From Candidatus Omnitrophota bacterium (GTDB lineage: Bacteria; Omnitrophota; Gorgyraeia; Gygaellales; Profunditerraquicolaceae), in contig CAIVOB010000024.1 of the NCBI GenBank assembly GCA_903907475.1, positions 1 to 6,569 on the forward strand: 6,569 nucleotides of DNA, read 5' to 3'. The translations under genes and the position numbers were made by a program. A model generated the notes under the pieces. The model was not told the DNA's origin. It was given only the letters and a program-made list of their open reading frames with translations, and did not search any database. Of the stretch, positions 1 through 5,148 are shown one piece after another; the first letter of the stretch is position 1, and the number at the start of each line of letters is the position of its first letter.

Positions 1-1067
1 AATTGATCATTAGTTGTGATATCTCGGGCTTGCTTTTTCTTGATCGATTTAATATCAAGCCCCAAGTCAGCATAAGCTTCAAAATTTTCAGTTAATGCCA
101 GCTCCCAAGAAAAATGCGGCGAATATATTTGCGTGGAACCGGTAATATCAAAATCTTTATATTCCGCGCCTAATTTCATACCAAAATTAGTAACATCAAT
201 GCCAAATTTTGTGCCATATGTCCCTAAAGGAACACTGTAGCTTACCGATTCCGCGGCAGAATTTCCGGTATAAAGATAATTCACAAAAACCGTATCTCCC
301 AAACCGGAGAGATTAGAACTGCGCACCGAAAACATCGAACGATATTTTCCCGTTAAACGTGACCCACGATTATCTTCGGTAAAACCCGCGTGCCAAGGAA
401 ACTTGCCATCAACCTTAAACGCAATATCCGAAGTCTGTGGTTCCTTGCCTTTAGAAATAACCGCTTTTATTTCTAAATCCGGATTCTTATTAATCCGCAA
501 AACATCCCTGGCAAGTGATTTAACATTTAAAATTTCATCTTTTTTAAGGTGTAAAAACTTAGCGATAAGATCTTCCGAGAACCATTTATTCCCTTCAATA
601 TTTAATTGCCCCATCTTTCCTTCGGCAATCCGAATTTCAATTACTCCATTCTTTATATCCTGTTCCGGAATATACACTGAAGTTGTGAAGTATCCCTTTT
701 CCTTATACTTTGCTTCAATCTTTCCACAAACCAACTGCATATCCTGAAATGTAACTTTTTGATTAATATAGGCGTTATAAAGCGGTTGGAAATCCTGTGC
801 TTTAAAAACAGTAGAATCAGTGACCACCACTTCTTTTAAAACAAACGTCGCTCCGCCACTAACGGGTTGGGCTTTTTCTTGTTCTAACTTTATATCTGGA
901 GCTTTGGATTTTTTATACTCTAATCTTTGCTTCTCTTTTTCGACATCATATTTATAACGCTCGGCCTGAGCTCCCGGCTGTTGTCCGGGTGTTGCGTCCG
1001 CGGCTAACGCCTGAGAATAAAACAAACACCATAATACCGGTAAAATTATTCTAATTTTCTTTAACAT
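1..1067 (-). CDS. ShlB/FhaC-family two-partner secretion transporter (TpsB), C-terminus beyond the left edge
   Basis: This is an outer-membrane transporter of the Omp85/TpsB type, which in known relatives secretes one large exoprotein (TpsA). The frame is open from the start to the left edge, giving about 355 visible residues. Residues 1-22 form a signal peptide (charged MLKK, hydrophobic core, cleavage after ALA). Residues 23-74 are a charged, Gln/Glu/Lys-rich stretch like the N-terminal helix and linker of FhaC. POTRA1 spans about 75-150 and contains the typical GYFTTSVYIPEQD stretch (125-137) followed by an EIRIAEG strand. POTRA2 spans about 152-226 and starts with LNIEGN. Beta-barrel sequence begins after about 235, with alternating polar/apolar strands and the EDNRGSR turn. 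The C-terminal barrel and its conserved loop motif are outside the window. I chose the ATG at 1067 because it lies 9 bases after GAGGG; an in-frame ATG at 1073 is only 3 bases from it. The gene has its own promoter and lies 88 bases after the metallophosphoesterase. No TpsA partner is visible. Confidence 0.9.
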   Translation of the reverse strand, partial: MLKKIRIILPVLWCLFYSQALAADATPGQQPGAQAERYKYDVEKEKQRLEYKKSKAPDIKLEQEKAQPVSGGATFVLKEVVVTDSTVFKAQDFQPLYNAYINQKVTFQDMQLVCGKIEAKYKEKGYFTTSVYIPEQDIKNGVIEIRIAEGKMGQLNIEGNKWFSEDLIAKFLHLKKDEILNVKSLARDVLRINKNPDLEIKAVISKGKEPQTSDIAFKVDGKFPWHAGFTEDNRGSRLTGKYRSMFSVRSSNLSGLGDTVFVNYLYTGNSAAESVSYSVPLGTYGTKFGIDVTNFGMKLGAEYKDFDITGSTQIYSPHFSWELALTENFEAYADLGLDIKSIKKKQARDITTNDQ

Positions 1068-1071
1068 TGTC

Positions 1072-1087
1072 ATTAACCCTCGTTAAT
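1072..1087 (-). promoter_or_regulatory. Small hairpin presenting the ribosome binding site of the TpsB gene
   Basis: The minus-strand leader contains ATTAAC-GAGG-GTTAAT, a perfect 6-bp inverted repeat with a 4-base loop. Most of the Shine-Dalgarno sequence GAGGG lies in the loop, and the first two bases of the upstream ATG (1073) lie in the 3' arm. The symmetry is visible directly. Whether it forms in the mRNA or serves as a protein-binding site is inference; the stem is AT-rich and weak. It favours the ATG at 1067, which would be free of the stem. Confidence 0.35.
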
Positions 1088-1098
1088 TTATGATCCTA

Positions 1099-1127
1099 AT
1101 TATAAACGCATTCTTTCAATATATCAA
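1099..1127 (-). promoter_or_regulatory. Sigma70-type promoter of the TpsB gene
   Basis: On the minus strand the -35 box TTGATA (1122-1127; 5 of 6 to consensus) is followed after exactly 17 bases by a perfect -10 box TATAAT (1099-1104). Transcription would begin near 1091, giving a leader of only about 24 bases before the ATG at 1067. The elements and spacing closely match those of the promoter at 3676-3704. An inverted repeat (ATTCTT/AAGAAT, 1110-1131) overlaps the -35 box. This is a prediction from sequence alone. Confidence 0.7.
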
Positions 1128-1155
1128 GAATATTCTCTCCGTAGACAGTGTATAC

Positions 1156-2913
1156 TTATAGCCTCATGGTTTTTAATTTTTTCTGCATTGCCGGAGTCAA
1201 CTGCTTGAACAACTCCGCATTATACGAGGCAGTAGGCATCGGCTTTATCGTTGAATCATGAGTAGGATTAAAATTGTATATATCAGCGCCAACAATTTGT
1301 TCTGTTGCAATAGCATAGGAACGCGACCTGGCCGCTAGCGACCCCGCTTTAACTGCCGGATCAACATTAGTTGTAAGAATAGAAATTGTATTATCACTAT
1401 TGAGATAAATCTGGAAAATTCGAAACTGCTGCGGAAAATCTCTTAATGATGAAGTTTCTACCTGCCAAAAACCTTTTTCCGGAGCATTGACCGGATCAGG
1501 CGATATAAATGCTTTCACCGTATTTAAATGACGGTGGCCCGAAACCCATAATAACAAATTCGGATGGCTTTGCAACTCGGTAACTAAATCCAACAAGGTA
1601 ACCGCATTTTTAGGATCTGTCCACCAACCCATTTCGGAATTTGGCGCGGTCACTTCGACATCGAGCGGTATATGAGCAGCAATAATCATCAGCTCACCGG
1701 CAGCATCACCGTCAGCAAGTTCTTTTTTTAGCCAATCCCAGCGCGCCTGGTCAAGAAAACCATGGCCGTGAATATCGGCTGAACCATCATCTTCTCTTTG
1801 AGTATCGTCGAGTACAATAACTTTAAGCGGCACGGTTGACTTGGGTATAAAACTATAGCAAGCAAAACCATTATTAGCTTTAGTCAAATTAAAACCATGC
1901 CCAACTGGCTTGGTTGAGGTGTTAAAAAATTCCTTGATCCACGCATCTCTCTTAAGTGAACGCCGATTGGGATCAGCTACAATTCTCGGAGGATGCTTAA
2001 AATCTACCACCGGACCGGCGAATTTAATATCACCATAAATAGTCGTCCCGTCAAGCACGCCCATATAATAATCTGGAGTATTTATTTTTGTCGGATTGCT
2101 AAGCAGGTCTCCCGTGGCTAAAACAGTATCGCTGACATAAGACTGGCGCAAAAAATCGTTTACCGGTAATGAGCCCATCCAAAAGTGATCATGGTTACCA
2201 AGTGTTTGATACCAAGGAATAGTTTTATCCAGCCCAACCGCTTGAAACGATCTCTGATAATCAATGTTCCCGGCTCCAAGATGCGCTCCGGAACTTGGAA
2301 TAATAACCTTCCCATCCAAAACATCAATATACCATCGGAGTTCGTTGTACTGCGTACTGTTACAGGTATCCCCCAGGGAAATACCGAAATCAAACGACTC
2401 TTTTTTATGCAGCGCGTTTATTGTTTGCACCGCGGCGTCCAAAACTTGAGTTGTGAACAACATAATTCCTGAATATACCGAAGCACCAACGGACAAAGTG
2501 GGATGTAAACGCTGTAAATAAATTAATTGCGCCGGCGATTCTTTATCCGTAATATGGATATCACTGATCGTAAAAAATTTTAAAAGCCTCACTTTTTTAA
2601 TCACTTTAGCATCATTATAAAATGCAGGCATGATATCGGTACGCTTTAAAGCTTCAAGCGGAGCGCCAAAAGTCCAGCTCCCATAACCAAGTGCTTGATA
2701 CTTGGCCAACTCCATAAGATGAATCTCAGTCGCAGGTTTAGTTCCAGGAACAATCGTGCGTTGTAATGTTGTAACAACATCCGTTGCAATCGGATAAGCT
2801 TGAAGCGAAATTTGCTGACGAACTAAATTTTTTGCACATCCTGAAGCAGTAAAAATCCAACCGCCGATTAAAAAAATTACCACAAGCTTCTGGTACCTAT
2901 AAGATACTTTCAT
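1156..2913 (-). CDS. Metallophosphoesterase, predicted lipoprotein (calcineurin-like fold with long inserts)
   Basis: This is a probable periplasmic or outer-membrane-anchored metal-dependent phosphoesterase of 585 residues; its substrate cannot be read from the sequence. Residues 1-25 are a lipoprotein-type signal ending in Ala-Ser-Gly-Cys, with Cys26 as the lipidation site. The -3 residue is Ala instead of the usual Leu. All five blocks of the calcineurin-like superfamily are present in order: DIH (Asp118, His120), GDTCN (Asp182, Asn185), GNHDH (Asn240, His241), AAH (His414) and GHRH (His460, His462). The roughly 170 residues between GNHD and AAH are a long insert. This recalls the divergent TIGR03767/TIGR03768-type metallophosphoesterases, an assignment made from memory of the family layout. 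Short-insert phosphodiesterases of this fold are usually 250-350 residues. The start is supported by GGGAG 7 bases upstream. It is the last gene of a three-gene operon, 16 bases after the small membrane protein. No terminator hairpin follows, so read-through into the TpsB gene is possible. Confidence 0.88.
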   Translation of the reverse strand: MKVSYRYQKLVVIFLIGGWIFTASGCAKNLVRQQISLQAYPIATDVVTTLQRTIVPGTKPATEIHLMELAKYQALGYGSWTFGAPLEALKRTDIMPAFYNDAKVIKKVRLLKFFTISDIHITDKESPAQLIYLQRLHPTLSVGASVYSGIMLFTTQVLDAAVQTINALHKKESFDFGISLGDTCNSTQYNELRWYIDVLDGKVIIPSSGAHLGAGNIDYQRSFQAVGLDKTIPWYQTLGNHDHFWMGSLPVNDFLRQSYVSDTVLATGDLLSNPTKINTPDYYMGVLDGTTIYGDIKFAGPVVDFKHPPRIVADPNRRSLKRDAWIKEFFNTSTKPVGHGFNLTKANNGFACYSFIPKSTVPLKVIVLDDTQREDDGSADIHGHGFLDQARWDWLKKELADGDAAGELMIIAAHIPLDVEVTAPNSEMGWWTDPKNAVTLLDLVTELQSHPNLLLWVSGHRHLNTVKAFISPDPVNAPEKGFWQVETSSLRDFPQQFRIFQIYLNSDNTISILTTNVDPAVKAGSLAARSRSYAIATEQIVGADIYNFNPTHDSTIKPMPTASYNAELFKQLTPAMQKKLKTMRL

Positions 2914-2929
2914 TTAAGATCTCCCTACT

Positions 2930-3235
2930 TTATTTATGGATAAATTGCATAATGTGGATGGTTAAAATAGCAAATCCTAAACCAACCCGAATCGACTTTG
3001 TGAATTGTCTTTTAAGAACATAATCCTTATAGCGCAAAATATCCCAGAATCCTTCGCAAATTAAAAAAATCGCAAAGATTGTCGCAAAGATATCCACGCT
3101 AATCGGATCAAGATAACTGCAGGAATTCACGGAAAGATTCGCTTGATTTTGAATCGTAAAAGCAATCGCAATACATCCTAAGGAAAGTAAAATCGTAACG
3201 GAAAGTGTGCGGAATAAATTGGTATTTTTAGGCAT
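2930..3235 (-). CDS. Small three-helix inner-membrane protein, function unknown
   Basis: I do not recognise this 101-residue protein. It has three hydrophobic segments at about residues 8-27, 47-66 and 82-99. Between helices one and two is a polar loop of about 20 residues with two cysteines near it (Cys21 inside the first helix, Cys39 in the loop). A basic stretch follows helix two (RYKDYVLKRQFTKSIR, 68-83), which the positive-inside rule would place in the cytoplasm. That puts the N-terminus (KNTNLFR) in the cytoplasm only if the first loop is periplasmic, which agrees. It begins 7 bases after the stop of the channel-like gene and ends 16 bases before the lipoprotein gene, so all three are probably co-transcribed. 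No good Shine-Dalgarno sequence precedes its ATG, so translation may be coupled to the gene before it. The frame is intact and flanked by real genes, hence probably a true gene. Confidence 0.7.
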   Translation of the reverse strand: MPKNTNLFRTLSVTILLSLGCIAIAFTIQNQANLSVNSCSYLDPISVDIFATIFAIFLICEGFWDILRYKDYVLKRQFTKSIRVGLGFAILTIHIMQFIHK

Positions 3236-3242
3236 CTAAGAT

Positions 3243-3596
3243 TTATCTTTTTAGATCGTCATCATCAATATGGAACTTATGCAGCATTCTATGCGCAATC
3301 GGAGAAAAAACTATCCCCATTACCGCGATAAATACTAACCCACTAAAAAGAGCGTACAATGAAGCAAAAATTTTTGCGCTTGTATTAGTAAGTAGATTCA
3401 CCGGCCCCATGCCTCCCAAAATCATCGCGGCATTAAGCAGCGCATCCACCCAGCTAAAACCAGCAATCCAATGATAACCGGCAATCCCAAGAAACAAAGC
3501 ACAGGCAATTAAAGAAATGGCCAGCCCAATGCAGATTATTAATCTTTTAATAAAAACCGCAACCGGAGCTATTTTTTGATGCTTATCTTCAAACAT
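3243..3596 (-). CDS. Small channel-like membrane protein (TM-pore-TM layout without a potassium filter)
   Basis: This 117-residue protein has a first membrane helix (about 19-40), a short hydrophobic re-entrant-looking stretch (48-66: WVDALLNAAMILGGMGPV) and a second helix (73-98). It ends in a His/Asp-rich tail with HKFHIDDDD. The order helix, short loop helix, Gly-rich turn, helix matches half-channel units of the Ion_trans_2 fold, and GGMGPVN sits where TTVGYGD would stand in a potassium channel. The selectivity signature itself is absent, so potassium conduction should not be assumed. I recall hypothetical proteins with a similar MxxGGMGP stretch, but know of no established function. It is the first gene of the operon, with AGGAGG 7 bases before the ATG and a near-consensus promoter about 80 bases upstream. 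A small membrane protein unrelated to channels is an equally open reading. Confidence 0.75.
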   Translation of the reverse strand: MFEDKHQKIAPVAVFIKRLIICIGLAISLIACALFLGIAGYHWIAGFSWVDALLNAAMILGGMGPVNLLTNTSAKIFASLYALFSGLVFIAVMGIVFSPIAHRMLHKFHIDDDDLKR

Positions 3597-3603
3597 CTAC
3601 GAG

Positions 3604-3609
3604 CCTCCT
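3604..3609 (-). promoter_or_regulatory. Consensus ribosome binding site of the channel-like gene
   Basis: The minus strand reads AGGAGG, a perfect core Shine-Dalgarno sequence, 7 bases before the ATG at 3596. It is the strongest such site in the window and fixes the start of this gene. With the near-consensus promoter it suggests good expression of the operon's first protein. Confidence 0.85.
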
Positions 3610-3627
3610 GATTTTAAAAAACTAAAC

Positions 3628-3672
3628 TTAACTCATATAAAACAAACAAAAAATATGTTTAACTTGTATAAA
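3628..3672. repeat. Imperfect direct repeat in the leader of the membrane-protein/phosphoesterase operon
   Basis: The pattern TTAACTNNTATAAA (plus strand) occurs at 3628-3641 and again at 3659-3672, 31 bases apart, about three helical turns. Both copies lie downstream of the -10 box, in the transcribed leader or at its start. They could be half-sites for a regulator, but the region is very AT-rich and chance is a real alternative. Confidence 0.3.
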
Positions 3673-3675
3673 TTA

Positions 3676-3704
3676 ATTATAAGCTCTCCAGGTTAATATA
3701 TCAA
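3676..3704 (-). promoter_or_regulatory. Sigma70-type promoter of the membrane-protein/metallophosphoesterase operon
   Basis: On the minus strand TTGATA (3699-3704) and a perfect TATAAT (3676-3681) are separated by exactly 17 bases. Transcription would start near 3668-3669, leaving an AT-rich leader of about 72 bases before the ATG at 3596. The 207-base gap that holds it (3597-3803) contains no other gene-like sequence. The placement separates this operon from the signalling operon upstream. It shares extended sequence with the promoter at 1099-1127. Confidence 0.72.
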
Positions 3705-3718
3705 GAGTATTTTAACCT
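3690..3718. promoter_or_regulatory. Inverted repeat bracketing the -35 box (candidate operator)
   Basis: AGGTTAA (3690-3696) and TTAACCT (3712-3718) form a perfect 7-base inverted repeat with a 15-base spacer. The half-site centres are 22 bases apart, about two helical turns, on the same face of the DNA. The -35 box (3699-3704) lies in the spacer, so a dimer bound here could affect promoter use. A terminator for the upstream signalling operon was considered, but no U-tract follows the 3' arm. Function is inference. Confidence 0.35.
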
Positions 3719-3803
3719 TGAAACAATCTTTCTTCACAAATTTTATCTTATTTAGGCGATTTTTTCGGGCGAGATAAGTTTTAAAATTGCTTACCTATAT
3801 ATA

Positions 3804-4775
3804 TCATGAAGCGTGGCCGCCGGCAATGGTAAACCCCAGCAGCTCCTCTACGATTGACACCAGCAAAACGGATTGTTTTGAAACATTAGTAATTACTATT
3901 TTTTGCTCCTCAGTAAGAGAGCCATGTAACCCATCCTGAATTAGTAACATTTCCCCGTTAATCACTCCCAAAGGAGCGCGCAATTTATGCGCAATAAGCG
4001 TTAAAGTATTCTGGCTTAAAAGCTCTTCCGTCCGTGACGTAGTGACATCGCGCAGAATAAAAACAATACTTAATAGCTCGCCCTTTGAATTTTTTATCAG
4101 ATCCGCATTCGCCTCCAAATATAATGCCTCGGCCGTTTCTGATTTCTGACGCATAATATCAAAGGTTTTATGCTCCACTGCCAGGTCCATAAGCGCGGCT
4201 TTAGTTATAGAAACAGCATAATTCTTAAATAGCGTTTCTACCAAATTAACTCCATTCAGTTCGATAATATTTAAATATTTTAAAAGGGCCGCGTTACTAT
4301 CTTTAATTAAATAATCCCCGCCGCAGATAGCAATGCCATCACTTACCTTATCAACCACGGCCTTAAATTTTTTCTTTTCCTCTAATTGCCGTAAATAATA
4401 ACCCAATTTAAGAATCGACTTCACTCTGGCTAATAACTCCACCCGATCAAAAGGCTTAGAGATAAAATCATCGCATCCTGCCTCAAGCGCCTTCACCTTA
4501 TCTTCGGTTTCTTTTAACACCGTGACCATCACCACCGGGATCCCTTTAGTTTTTTCATCCGCCCGCACTTTCTCTAACACCTCAATACCGGACATCCCGG
4601 GCATCATCACGTCTAAAAGAACGAGGTCAATTTCGTTAGCAGAAATTTTTTCTAATGCCTCGGCACCACTTTTTGCTTTAACAATTTCATAACCCTGCGG
4701 AACAAGATAAGCTTCAAGAAGTTCAATATTTTGATACTGGTCATCAACCACTAAAATTATTGGTTTATCTTTCAT
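3804..4775 (-). CDS. Response regulator-PAS-HisKA protein lacking an ATPase domain
   Basis: This is a cytoplasmic signalling protein of 323 residues. An N-terminal receiver (about 5-120) has the full acidic pocket: Asp11, Asp12, phosphoacceptor Asp55 in LLDVMMPGMSG, Thr85 and Lys107. A short linker (LRQLEEKKKFK) leads to a PAS domain (about 137-245) ending in the usual DVT motif. A dimerisation/phosphotransfer region follows (about 249-313) with an H-box reading AHKLRAPL, His263 being the expected phosphoacceptor. The protein then ends at residue 323 with no N, G1 or G2 boxes. A normal kinase would need about 110 more residues, and the DNA downstream (3720-3803) holds no such sequence in any frame I read. 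It therefore probably cannot phosphorylate itself from ATP; it may receive phosphate from the upstream kinase or be a decayed hybrid kinase. The start has AAGGGA 7 bases upstream, and the gene follows the receiver gene by 3 bases. Confidence 0.88.
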   Translation of the reverse strand: MKDKPIILVVDDQYQNIELLEAYLVPQGYEIVKAKSGAEALEKISANEIDLVLLDVMMPGMSGIEVLEKVRADEKTKGIPVVMVTVLKETEDKVKALEAGCDDFISKPFDRVELLARVKSILKLGYYLRQLEEKKKFKAVVDKVSDGIAICGGDYLIKDSNAALLKYLNIIELNGVNLVETLFKNYAVSITKAALMDLAVEHKTFDIMRQKSETAEALYLEANADLIKNSKGELLSIVFILRDVTTSRTEELLSQNTLTLIAHKLRAPLGVINGEMLLIQDGLHGSLTEEQKIVITNVSKQSVLLVSIVEELLGFTIAGGHAS

Positions 4776-4778
4776 ACT

Positions 4779-5147
4779 CTATCCCTTAATCAAAGCACTA
4801 ATTTCTTTCACAAAAGTACGCGTATTTATCGGCTTACCGATAAACCCGCTATTCGTGATAGGTTTTATCTCAATGAGGTCTTCTGACATGACAGATGCAG
4901 TCACAAAAACTATTGGAATACCGCTGGTTTCTTTATCTTGCCGCAATAATCTGGCAGCTTCGCTCCCGCGCATATCCGGAAGCCGCACATCCATAATAAT
5001 GATATCCGGTTTTTCTTTCCTGGCAATGACAATTCCGCTAAAAGCATCTTGCGCGACAAAGACTTCAAAACCCGCGACTTCCAAAAGATCTTTCTCTAGC
5101 AAAAGATTATTTGCATTATCATCGACGATTAAGGCTCGCTTTTTCAT
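4779..5147 (-). CDS. Single-domain response regulator (stand-alone receiver, CheY/DivK-like)
   Basis: This 122-residue protein consists of one receiver domain and nothing else. It is a phosphate-accepting shuttle or signal protein in the cytoplasm and has no DNA-binding or enzymatic output. The acidic pocket is Asp9 and Asp10 (IVDDN), the phosphoacceptor is Asp53 (IIMDVRLPDMRG), and Thr83 (FVTAS) and Lys105 (GKP) complete the site. I placed the start at the ATG at 5147: AAGGTGG lies 6 bases upstream and MKKRALIVDD matches the usual receiver beginning. A longer in-frame start at 5192 would add 15 residues overlapping the kinase gene and is unlikely. Only one base separates the kinase stop from this ATG, which indicates co-transcription and probable translational coupling, with the kinase the obvious phosphodonor. 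The next gene begins 3 bases after its stop. Confidence 0.92.
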   Translation of the reverse strand: MKKRALIVDDNANNLLLEKDLLEVAGFEVFVAQDAFSGIVIARKEKPDIIIMDVRLPDMRGSEAARLLRQDKETSGIPIVFVTASVMSEDLIEIKPITNSGFIGKPINTRTFVKEISALIKG

Positions 5148-5148
5148 T

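Noticed and set aside
403..747. Plus-strand open frame of 114 codons
   Set aside because: It lies antisense inside the TpsB gene, whose minus-strand frame has clear POTRA domains. The plus-strand translation has no recognisable domain and is a shadow.
1074..1155. Terminator between the metallophosphoesterase and TpsB genes
   Set aside because: The short palindromes here (GTATAC, GAATATTC) are too small, and no U-run follows them. The interval is better explained by the TpsB promoter.
2160..2472. Several short frames on both strands within the metallophosphoesterase
   Set aside because: They overlap the region coding for the GDTCN and GNHDH metal-binding motifs of a convincing 585-residue gene and have no features of their own.
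3740..3790. Possible terminator hairpin after the REC-PAS-HisKA gene (TTATCT ... AGATAA)
   Set aside because: The arms are only 6 AT-rich pairs around a loop of more than 20 bases, with no GC-rich stem and no clear U-tract. It does not meet the usual intrinsic terminator pattern.
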